Shown piece after piece: positions 6,272 to 12,907 of a stretch of 44,945 nt of DNA (position 1 is the first letter of the stretch; each line of letters begins with the position of its first letter). Below the pieces are notes generated by a model. That model was not told where the DNA came from. It did not search any database and was given only the letters and a program-made list of their open reading frames with translations. The stretch is from an uncultured Neglectibacter sp. (GTDB lineage Bacteria > Bacillota > Clostridia > Oscillospirales > Acutalibacteraceae). The stretch lies in contig CALFFN010000016.1 in assembly GCA_937958185.1 (NCBI GenBank), positions 1 through 44,945 on the forward strand, in the 5' to 3' direction. A program made the translations under genes and the position numbers.

Positions 6272-6279
6272 TGCCGCAT
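6253..6279 (-). CDS. Leader peptide MRQYFAYL of the cfr-like gene
   Basis: ATG at 6279, eight codons and TAA at 6255-6253 encode MRQYFAYL. A GGGCGGGG purine block precedes the ATG by a few bases. The ORF lies about 35 bp downstream of the promoter -10 and before the attenuator. Its codons 3-6 form one arm of a 9-bp stem with a later segment. Short aromatic-rich leader peptides of this type act as drug sensors upstream of ribosome-protecting genes; the assignment here rests on architecture only. Confidence 0.65.
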   Translation of the reverse strand: MRQYFAYL

Positions 6280-6313
6280 TTCCCCGCCCTCTTTTTCTTT
6301 CAGTCTGCTTGAT

Positions 6314-6342
6314 AGTATAGCACAGCCTTCCAGGGAATGCAA
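6314..6342 (-). promoter_or_regulatory. Promoter of the cfr-like transcript
   Basis: Minus-strand TTGCAT (6342-6337), 17-bp spacer, TATACT (6319-6314), with TGC just before the -10 giving an extended -10. It begins 20 bp past the MATE stop codon, so the cfr-like unit has its own promoter. Confidence 0.75.
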
Positions 6343-6361
6343 GGGCGGTTTTCCGAAATGC

Positions 6362-7696
6362 TCAGTACCCGTACTTTTTCCGCATGGCGGCAAGGAAAGC
6401 GGCGGTGGTCAGGGCTGCCATCAGCTCTGCGGCGACAATGGATATCCAAATGCCGTCCAGCTTCCAGATGAGAGGGAAAATCAGCACCGCCGCCACCTGG
6501 AACACCAGGGTGCGCAGGAAAGAGATCAGGGCGGAGACCAGCCCGTTGTTCAGGGCGGTAAAGAAAGACGAGCCAAAAATGGAAATGCCGCTGAACAGGA
6601 AAGAGAAGGAGAAGAAGGCAAACGCCCGGAGGGTCATGGAGAGCAGACCCTCGTCATAGCCCACGAAGATCAGGGAGAGGGGGCGTGCCAGCAGCTCGGA
6701 CGCCGCCAGCATGGCGACAGAGCAGCTGCCGATCAGGATCAGGCTCTTGCGCAGGAGGCTTTTCAGCTCCGTTTGGTTCCCCGCGCCGTAATGGAAGCCG
6801 ATGACCGGCGCGGTGCCCACGGAATACCCGATAAACGCGGCAATGAAGATCATGCTGACATACATCAGCATGCCGTATGCCGCCACGCCGTCTTCCCCGG
6901 CATATCGGATCAGCTGGACATTGTAGAGCATGCTCACCAGCGACATGGAGATGTTGGACATCAGCTCGGAGGAGCCGTTGGTGCAGGCTTTCAGCACGGA
7001 CTTCCCGTCGTATTTTGTTTTGGTGATGCGCAGCAGGCTGGAATTGGGGCGGGCAAAGTAGACTACCGGCACAATGCCGCCGATGCATTCGCTGATGGCG
7101 GTCGCCAGCGCCGCGCCCTGCAGACCCAGCGGGAACACCGCTACCAGCAGGGCGTCCAGAATCATGTTGGCGACTCCGGCGCACACGGTGACCGCCAAGC
7201 CCAGCTTGGGCTTTCCCGCCGTGGAAAAGAAGCTTTGAAATTCAAATTGCAGCATGAATGCCGGCTGGGCAAAAAGAATGATCCGCCCGTACACCACACA
7301 GTTTTCCAGCATTTCTCCCTCCGCGCCCAGCGCGGTGGCAATGGGGCGGAGAAAGATAACGCCCAGCACGGTGATCGCCACACCGCTTGCCGCCGTCAGC
7401 AGCAAAAACAGGGAAAACAGGCTGTTGGCTTTGTCCCGGTCACCCTCGCCGAGAGTTTTGGCGATCAGCGCGCTGCCGCCCGTGCCCAGCATAGAGCCTA
7501 CCGCGCCTAAGATCATCAAAAAGGGCATGATGAAGTTTACCGCTGCGAAGGGCGTTTTTCCCACATAATTTGACACGAAGAAGCCGTCCACCACACCGTA
7601 GATGGAGGTGAAGATCATCATGCCGATGGTGGGCAGCGTATAGCGGACAAGCCGCCCGTAAGTAAAATGGTCGGAAAGCTGGATCCTGTTTTTCAT
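6362..7696 (-). CDS. MATE-family multidrug efflux pump
   Basis: The 444-aa protein has about twelve hydrophobic segments in two homologous halves, the layout of MATE antiporters, which export cationic drugs in exchange for Na+ or H+. The N-terminus carries the typical YTLPTIGMMIFTSIYGVVDGFF segment and a GTGGSALIAKTLGEGDRDKA loop; the second half has PVIGFHYGAGNQTELKSLLR. This loop pair marks the MepA-like branch. The start codon overlaps the stop of the MarR gene (ATGA), so the two are translationally coupled and controlled from the operator at 8198-8234. The cfr-like unit follows on the same strand. The drug range is unknown. Confidence 0.92.
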   Translation of the reverse strand: MKNRIQLSDHFTYGRLVRYTLPTIGMMIFTSIYGVVDGFFVSNYVGKTPFAAVNFIMPFLMILGAVGSMLGTGGSALIAKTLGEGDRDKANSLFSLFLLLTAASGVAITVLGVIFLRPIATALGAEGEMLENCVVYGRIILFAQPAFMLQFEFQSFFSTAGKPKLGLAVTVCAGVANMILDALLVAVFPLGLQGAALATAISECIGGIVPVVYFARPNSSLLRITKTKYDGKSVLKACTNGSSELMSNISMSLVSMLYNVQLIRYAGEDGVAAYGMLMYVSMIFIAAFIGYSVGTAPVIGFHYGAGNQTELKSLLRKSLILIGSCSVAMLAASELLARPLSLIFVGYDEGLLSMTLRAFAFFSFSFLFSGISIFGSSFFTALNNGLVSALISFLRTLVFQVAAVLIFPLIWKLDGIWISIVAAELMAALTTAAFLAAMRKKYGY

Positions 7697-8172
7697 AAAA
7701 ACTTCCCTAAAGCCTTGCTTTTTTCCCGTAAGGCAGTGAGATAGCGCTCAGTAAGCTGTAAATACAGGCGCTGCTCCTGCTCAGTCCAAGACGCCCAGAT
7801 TTCGTTTTCTATCCGAATGACAGGCATGACATACAGCTCTATCAAGTCCTTCCCTTTTTCCGTCAGGCAGACGGATTTCCGTTTGCCCCGGAAGGGCTTC
7901 ACGGTCAGCGCGCCTTCCCCTTCCAGCTTCCGCAGAGCGGAGTTTACCGTCTGCTTACTTGCGCCGGACAGCCGGATAATATCCCCTAAAAGGCACTCCC
8001 CTTCAAAATCGTGGAGAATGTAAAGCACAGTCATGGTGCTGTCGGACAGACCCAGCCTGGCGTGAATATCGTGATAAGTACAATTGATTTCTGAATTCAA
8101 ATAATTAAACTGTACCACCGGGTTCCCAGAGTGGGGAAGAAAAGAGTATCCGGCAGTTCCTGGTTCGGTCAT
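7693..8172 (-). CDS. MarR-family transcriptional repressor
   Basis: The 159-aa protein is a winged-helix regulator: a dimer helix at the N-terminus, recognition region LLGDIIRLSGASKQTVNSAL (about residues 60-80), then the wing LTVKPFRGKRKSVCLTEKG with the conserved basic turn, and a C-terminal dimer helix. Such proteins leave DNA on binding small aromatic or cationic drugs. It forms an ATGA-overlapping operon with the MATE pump. A 14-bp perfect inverted repeat covers its promoter, indicating autorepression and drug-induced export in the style of mepRA. Confidence 0.92.
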   Translation of the reverse strand: MTEPGTAGYSFLPHSGNPVVQFNYLNSEINCTYHDIHARLGLSDSTMTVLYILHDFEGECLLGDIIRLSGASKQTVNSALRKLEGEGALTVKPFRGKRKSVCLTEKGKDLIELYVMPVIRIENEIWASWTEQEQRLYLQLTERYLTALREKSKALGKFL

Positions 8173-8197
8173 GGCAAACGCCCCTTCCTAAAATCAA

Positions 8198-8234
8198 GTC
8201 CGAAATCGTACAAAAGTATAGTACGATTTCGGAC
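8198..8234. promoter_or_regulatory. MarR operator
   Basis: GTCCGAAATCGTAC (8198-8211) and its exact inverse complement (8221-8234) enclose nine bases. The right arm fills the promoter spacer and the loop contains the -10, so binding would occlude RNA polymerase. Confidence 0.85.
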
Positions 8235-8243
8235 GAATGTCAA
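8215..8243 (-). promoter_or_regulatory. Promoter of the MarR-MATE operon
   Basis: Minus-strand TTGACA (8243-8238), 17 bp, TATACT (8220-8215): a near-perfect sigma-A promoter embedded in the operator. Confidence 0.85.
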
Positions 8244-8426
8244 GAAAAGGCGTCCCAAAAGGCAAAAAAGCCGAAACAGGGGCGGTCAGGCACGTGAGAG
8301 CGGGGGGCGGGAAGTCAAAACAGACCGCGGGAAAGGATAAAACGAAAAAGCCTCGCGGAAAATCGGTATCAGACAAACAACACAGAAAGCGGCGGTTCCG
8401 TACATAGATTTTTTACATTGGCACAG
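8244..8426. other. Intergenic stretch between divergent MarR and DegV units
   Basis: About 180 bp lie between the two promoters. I see no conserved hairpin, uORF with a ribosome binding site, or repeat here. Confidence 0.5.
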
Positions 8427-8455
8427 TTGACCTTTTTCGCGTTTTTCGGTATCAT
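8427..8455 (+). promoter_or_regulatory. Promoter of the DegV gene
   Basis: TTGACC (8427-8432), 17 bp, TATCAT (8450-8455), about 45 bp before the start codon. Confidence 0.65.
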
Positions 8456-8499
8456 AAAAACGGAATTTTGCAAGCGATGTTTTGGAAAGGAGATTCCAA

Positions 8500-9336
8500 A
8501 TGGTAAAAATACTGACAGACAGCTCCTGCGACCTGAGCCCGAAGCGCTGTGCGGAGCTGGGCGTGGAAATGCTGCCCATTACGGTGAATTTCAGCGGGGA
8601 AAGCTTCCGCGCCAATATCGACATTACCAACGACCAGTTCTATGAAAAGCTGGCGGCGGCAAAGGAGCTGCCGAAAACGGCGCAGATCACCCCGGCTGAG
8701 TTCGAGGAGATTTTCCGCCCTTATAAGGACAGCGGCGACGAGGTGGTGTGCCTGTTCATTTCCTCCCGCATGAGCGGCACGCTGCAGTCCGCCACCGTGG
8801 CAAAGGATATTCTGGGCGCGAAGAATATTTATCTGCCCGACACGCTGAACGTTACCTTTGCGCTGGGGCTGTTGGTGGAGGAAGCGGTAAAAATGCGGGA
8901 CAGAGGGCTGTCCGCCGCAGAGATCGCCCAGCAGGTCGAGGGGCTTGTGCCCCGCGTGCGCCTGTGGGCGCTGATCGACGATCTGAAGTACCTGAAAATG
9001 GGCGGCCGGCTTTCTGCCACCAGCGCCATGGTCGCCAGTATTTTGGGCATCTGCCCCATCATCACCCTGAAGGACGGTCTGGTAGAGGTGGTGGGCAAGG
9101 CGCGCGGCAGGAAAGCGGCGTTCCAGTTTATCCGCAAGCTCATTGATAAGGAGCCCATTTCCGCGGACTACGGCGTTTCCACCGGTCACGCGGCAGTGCC
9201 CCGGACCAGGGAGGATTTCAAGGAATATTTGGAAGAGGTGCTGAAAAAGAAAGAACTCTATGATATGGATATCGGCAGCATCGTGGGGACGCACACAGGT
9301 CCCGGCGCCTGCGGGCTGGCATACATCAAAAAGTAA
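8500..9336 (+). CDS. DegV family fatty-acid-binding protein
   Basis: The 278-aa protein starts at ATG 8500, eight bases after GGAAAGGAG; an in-frame upstream ATG at 8482 has no ribosome binding site. The DegV signature is plain: VKILTDSSCDLSP at the N-terminus, FISSRMSGTLQSA near residue 90, LKYLKMGGRLSATSAMVASI (the lipid-binding GR motif region) and a C-terminal GTHTGPGACGLAY. DegV proteins (FakB type) hold a fatty acid and present it to the FakA kinase for phosphorylation and entry into phospholipid synthesis. No FakA gene is in the window. It is monocistronic with its own promoter and terminator. Confidence 0.92.
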   Translation: MVKILTDSSCDLSPKRCAELGVEMLPITVNFSGESFRANIDITNDQFYEKLAAAKELPKTAQITPAEFEEIFRPYKDSGDEVVCLFISSRMSGTLQSATVAKDILGAKNIYLPDTLNVTFALGLLVEEAVKMRDRGLSAAEIAQQVEGLVPRVRLWALIDDLKYLKMGGRLSATSAMVASILGICPIITLKDGLVEVVGKARGRKAAFQFIRKLIDKEPISADYGVSTGHAAVPRTREDFKEYLEEVLKKKELYDMDIGSIVGTHTGPGACGLAYIKK

Positions 9337-9351
9337 GCAAATATAAAAATT

Positions 9352-9391
9352 CCCGAAAGCCCTGTAAAATGCAGAGCTTTCGGGTTTTTCC
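9352..9391. terminator. Terminator between degV-like and DUF2752 genes
   Basis: CCCGAAAGC (9352-9360) pairs with GCTTTCGGG (9376-9384). TTTTT follows on the plus strand and AAAAATT precedes, so it serves both convergent genes. Confidence 0.85.
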
Positions 9392-9394
9392 TTT

Positions 9395-9793
9395 TCAAGC
9401 CGGCGGCGCTAAGAAGGAGAAGGCAGGCAGATTGCGGAGAACGGAGAACACCGTCGCTGTCGCCAATATGGCTACCGCGGGGATCCATGCGTATTTCATA
9501 CGGCACAGCGGGCGTTCCTTTCGGACGAAGCGCACGCCCTCCCACAGCAGGTATCCGCAAAGCGGGGGAAGCACACAAAACAGGAAGGGGTTGTATCGGA
9601 ACGCCGCGGCAAAGTCCCCCCGCAGCAGGGCAAACGCCATTCTCTGCCCGCCGCACCCGGCGCAGTAGAAGCCGGTGCGCTGTAAGATCAGGCAGGGCGG
9701 CTGCCAGACAAATAAAATGAAGCTCAGCAGCAGTCCCGCGCCCAAAAGCACGGCGAGCAGCAGCAATATCCGCTTTTTCCTGTCCTGCGTCAT
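9395..9793 (-). CDS. DUF2752 family membrane protein
   Basis: The 132-aa protein has about three membrane segments (residues 9-30, 68-84 and 103-120). It carries the DUF2752 hallmark FYCAGCGGQRMAFALLRGDF followed by FRYNPF, a short Cys-rich juxtamembrane motif with an Arg and a downstream NPF. The function of this family is unknown. The start at 9793 has GGGGGAG upstream. Its likely promoter, an extended -10 reading TATGGTACAAT (9824-9829 core), lies at the outer edge of the mosaic repeat. It is convergent with the DegV gene. Confidence 0.8.
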   Translation of the reverse strand: MTQDRKKRILLLLAVLLGAGLLLSFILFVWQPPCLILQRTGFYCAGCGGQRMAFALLRGDFAAAFRYNPFLFCVLPPLCGYLLWEGVRFVRKERPLCRMKYAWIPAVAILATATVFSVLRNLPAFSFLAPPA

Positions 9794-9823
9794 GGCGGCT
9801 CCCCCTTTCCAAGGTCTGTTCTC

Positions 9824-10202
9824 ATTGTACCATAAGCGCCGCAGGCGCCAACCATTTTAGAGAAAGTCGGTGCTTTTCGAGTTTACGAGAAAAGAGAGGT
9901 GCTTCGCACCTCAGGCTTTCTCAGTGATGATCGCTTTGCGATCATTGTACTACACCTGCGGTGAGCAATCGTGAAATTTCCTCGTGCAAAGGAAAAGCCC
10001 GGCGACCCGACCTCAGCAATTCTTGTGCCCTTACGCCCTTCCTAACATCTAGACTCTAGAATCCAGAATCTAGTGTCTATTATACCATAAGCGCCGAAGG
10101 CGCGTTGGTATAATGTGCCGATCGGTCGTCTGAGCAAAGCGAAGAACTGACCGAGGCAACTTCAAATCTATAATATCCGCTGTCCTTTGCGGATATTATA
10201 CC
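9824..10202. repeat. Mosaic intergenic repeat, copy I
   Basis: About 380 bp of hairpin-rich non-coding DNA. Blocks: a start-of-A piece (ATTGTACCATAAGCGCC), a private hairpin block C to 9952, block B (9953-10077, ending AGAATCTAGTGTCTAT) and block A (10074-10202, with CATAAGCGCC-GAAGGCGC, CGGTCGTCTGAGCAAAGCGA and GGATATTATACC). Blocks A and B recur inverted at 31549-31800, in the order A-B when both are read in the same sense. The block-A edge holds an extended -10 promoter motif facing outward. Confidence 0.85.
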
Positions 10203-10321
10203 GCAAGACAAAGCGCCGGGCAACGGTTTTCCCGATTTTTCAGGATTTAGTAAGAAGCGGCGGCTTCTGCACAGAAACAGTCGTCAATGTATACAAATTT
10301 TTGTGAAATCCGAAAAAGGGC
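10203..10321. other. Spacer between repeat and aldo/keto reductase promoter
   Basis: No gene or strong structure seen. Confidence 0.5.
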
Positions 10322-10352
10322 TTGACTTAAACCGCACTTCACCTTTTATAAT
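10322..10352 (+). promoter_or_regulatory. Promoter of the aldo/keto reductase pair
   Basis: TTGACT (10322-10327) and a perfect TATAAT (10347-10352) with a rather long 19-bp spacer, about 75 bp before the start codon. Confidence 0.55.
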
Positions 10353-10426
10353 AAAAACAAGCCAAAAGGCTGAAATTTTCATGAAGAAAGTGGGGCTGCC
10401 GAAGCGGCTCCGGGGAGGAAACGAGT

Positions 10427-11551
10427 ATGGCAGAGAAATATTTGGGTGAATCTATCAAGAAGCTGGGCTTTGGGCTGATGCGCCTGCCCATGAAGGGCGA
10501 AGAGATCGACATTGAGCAGGTCAAAAAAATGGCGGATACCTTTATCGCGAAAGGGTTCACCTATTTTGACACGGCATATGTGTACATAGGAGGCAAGTCC
10601 GAGGTCGCCCTGAAGGAAGCGGTGGTGGACCGCTATCCCAGGGACAGCTTCCAGTGCGCCAGCAAGCTGCCCCTGTGGGACCTGAAAGATAAGGCGGACA
10701 TGGAGCGGGTGTTCCAGGAATCCCTGACCCGCGCCGGGCTGGAATACTACGACTTCTACCTGCTCCACGCTTTGAACAAGGACTCCGCGCAGAAAGCGGA
10801 GGACCTGGGCGCGTGGGAGTTCATGAAGTCCATCAAGGAGCAGGGAAGGGCGAAGCACATCGGCTTCTCCTTCCACGACAGCGCCGAGGTGCTGGACGAT
10901 ATCCTCACGAAGCACCCGGAAGCGGAATTTGTACAGCTGCAGATAAACTACGCCGACTGGGACAGTGAAAACGTGCAGTCCCGGCTGTGCTATGAAACGG
11001 CGAGAAAGCATGATAAGCCCGTCATCATCATGGAGCCTGTCAAGGGCGGTTCCCTTGCCACCATGACGCCGGAGGTGCAGAAGCTCTTTAAGGACGCCAA
11101 CCCCAACCTTTCCGTGCCCTCCTGGGCGGTGCGGTTCGCCGCTTCCCTGGAGGGGCTGGTCACCGTGCTTTCCGGCATGTCCACGGAGGAGCAGCTGAAC
11201 GACAATGTGTCCTATATGGAAAATTTCCAGCCCCTGAGCGAAAGCGAGCAGGGTGTTGTGAAGCAGGCGGTGGAGATTTTGAACAGCATTCCCACCATTC
11301 CCTGCACCGCCTGCAAGTATTGCGTGGACGGCTGCCCCCAGAAGATCAACATTCCCGGGATTTTCTCCGTGATGAACAACCTGACCCTCTACAACAACAA
11401 GGAGGGCGCAAAGGGCTCTTACCAGCGCACCACCGCGGAGGGCGGCAAGGCAAGCGACTGCATTCAGTGCGGCTCCTGCCAGGCGCACTGCCCCCAGCAT
11501 ATCGAGATCATCGAGACCCTGAAAAAGGCTGCGGCGGCGCTGGAACAGTAA
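10427..11551 (+). CDS. Aldo/keto reductase fused to a 2[4Fe-4S] ferredoxin domain (first paralogue)
   Basis: The 374-aa protein has an aldo/keto reductase TIM barrel over about residues 1-270 with the tetrad D48, Y53, K80 and H114 (in FDTAYVY, SKLP and LLHALN). A C-terminal ferredoxin part follows with two clusters: CTACKYCVDGCP and CIQCGSCQAHCP. Such fusions couple a nicotinamide-dependent oxidoreductase barrel to iron-sulfur electron transfer in anaerobes; the substrate is not known. GGGGAGG lies before the ATG. A paralogue follows 21 bp downstream. The pair probably arose by tandem duplication. Confidence 0.88.
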   Translation: MAEKYLGESIKKLGFGLMRLPMKGEEIDIEQVKKMADTFIAKGFTYFDTAYVYIGGKSEVALKEAVVDRYPRDSFQCASKLPLWDLKDKADMERVFQESLTRAGLEYYDFYLLHALNKDSAQKAEDLGAWEFMKSIKEQGRAKHIGFSFHDSAEVLDDILTKHPEAEFVQLQINYADWDSENVQSRLCYETARKHDKPVIIMEPVKGGSLATMTPEVQKLFKDANPNLSVPSWAVRFAASLEGLVTVLSGMSTEEQLNDNVSYMENFQPLSESEQGVVKQAVEILNSIPTIPCTACKYCVDGCPQKINIPGIFSVMNNLTLYNNKEGAKGSYQRTTAEGGKASDCIQCGSCQAHCPQHIEIIETLKKAAAALEQ

Positions 11552-11572
11552 TGTCATACAGGAGGGATTGAC

Positions 11573-12721
11573 ATGCAGGATATTTACATGGGAAAGCCCC
11601 ATAGGAAGTTTGGTTTCGGTCTGATGCGCCTGCCCCTGAACGACAGGACAAATGCCGGAGACATTGACATCGAGCAGATGAAGCAGATGGTGGACCTGTT
11701 TCTGGAAAAGGGCTTTACTTATTTTGACACCGCGTGGATGTACTGCGGCTTCCAAAGCGAAAATGCTGTGAAGACCGCTTTGGTGGAGCGCCACCCCAGA
11801 GAAAGCTTTACCCTTTCCACAAAGCTGAACGCCGGCTTTTTTGATTCCCTGGAGGGGCGGGACGAAATTTTTGACCAGCAGCTGGAAAAAACCGGCGCGG
11901 GCTATTTCGATTATTACCTGCTCCACGGGATCGATGGGAACAGCTATCCGAAGTTTGAGCAGTTCGACTGTTTCCACTGGCTGATGGAGAAAAAGGCGCA
12001 GGGGCTTGTCCGCTGCCCCGGCTTCTCTTTCCACGGCACGGCGGAGCTGCTGGACGAGATCCTCACCAAGCACCCGGAAATGGAATTTGTGCAGTTACAG
12101 ATAAACTATCTGGACTGGGACAGCCAGTGGATACAGTCCAAAGCCTGCTATGATGTGGCGGTAAAGCACGATAAGCCCGTGATCGTGATGGAGCCCGTCA
12201 AGGGCGGCACGCTGGCAAGCCTGCCGGAGAACGTAGAAAAGCTGTTCCGGGAAGCGGACGGGGAAGCCTCCCCCGCCTCCTGGGCGATCCGCTTTGCCGC
12301 AACTCTTGACAATGTGTTCATGGTACTGTCCGGCATGAGCGATCTGGAGCAGATGCGGGATAACCTTTCCTATATGGAAAGCTTCCAGCCCCTGACAGAG
12401 CAGGAGATCGCCCTGACCCACAAGGCGGCGGACATGATAAACGCCCAGGTCGCCGTACCCTGCACAGGCTGCTCCTACTGCACGGAGGGCTGCCCCCGGC
12501 ACATTGCCATTCCCCAGTATTTCTCCCTGTACAACGAGGATATGCGGGAGCATTTGGAGGAAAAGGGCTGGACGGTGAATTTCAGCAATTACGACCATCT
12601 CACGGAAAAATTCGGCAAGGCGGGGGACTGCATTGGTTGCGGTCAGTGCGAATCCATGTGCCCCCAGCACCTGCCCATTATCGAGCATTTGAAGTCCGTG
12701 GCGGAGCATTACGGCAAGTAA
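11573..12721 (+). CDS. Aldo/keto reductase fused to a 2[4Fe-4S] ferredoxin domain (second paralogue)
   Basis: The 382-aa protein has the same architecture as its upstream neighbour: tetrad D52, Y57, K84 and H118, then two cluster motifs CTGCSYCTEGCP and CIGCGQCESMCP. The two proteins share long identical blocks (for example GFGLMRLP, VMEPVKGG, VLSGMS). They differ in the substrate-loop region and in a longer insert between the two clusters in this copy (YNEDMREHLEEKGW), so different substrates are likely. CAGGAGGG precedes the ATG, and the 21-bp gap indicates one operon. Confidence 0.88.
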   Translation: MQDIYMGKPHRKFGFGLMRLPLNDRTNAGDIDIEQMKQMVDLFLEKGFTYFDTAWMYCGFQSENAVKTALVERHPRESFTLSTKLNAGFFDSLEGRDEIFDQQLEKTGAGYFDYYLLHGIDGNSYPKFEQFDCFHWLMEKKAQGLVRCPGFSFHGTAELLDEILTKHPEMEFVQLQINYLDWDSQWIQSKACYDVAVKHDKPVIVMEPVKGGTLASLPENVEKLFREADGEASPASWAIRFAATLDNVFMVLSGMSDLEQMRDNLSYMESFQPLTEQEIALTHKAADMINAQVAVPCTGCSYCTEGCPRHIAIPQYFSLYNEDMREHLEEKGWTVNFSNYDHLTEKFGKAGDCIGCGQCESMCPQHLPIIEHLKSVAEHYGK

Positions 12722-12740
12722 GAAAAAATGTAACAGAAAT

Positions 12741-12784
12741 CAGGCGCAGGAAGGCAAGCGGCTTTCCTGCGCTTGCCTTTTTTG
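12741..12784 (+). terminator. Terminator of the aldo/keto reductase operon
   Basis: AAGGCAAGCG (12751-12760) pairs with CGCTTGCCTT (12770-12779) and is followed by T6. The outer GCGCAGGAA can form an alternative stem with TTCCTGCGC. Confidence 0.8.
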
Positions 12785-12907
12785 AGCGCCTGTGCTATGA
12801 TAACCCTAAGAATGTGCGGCGGTTTCTGCACAAGCTGCTTTCCCATCGCGGCGGTTTCCCAAAGGAACGCTCCCTGTGGAGGAAGAAAAATCTCAGTTTC
12901 GAGAGTG

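Noticed and set aside
10379..12073. 564-aa antisense ORF
   Set aside because: It is a shadow of the two aldo/keto reductase genes caused by high GC in the third codon position; no ribosome binding site or protein family.
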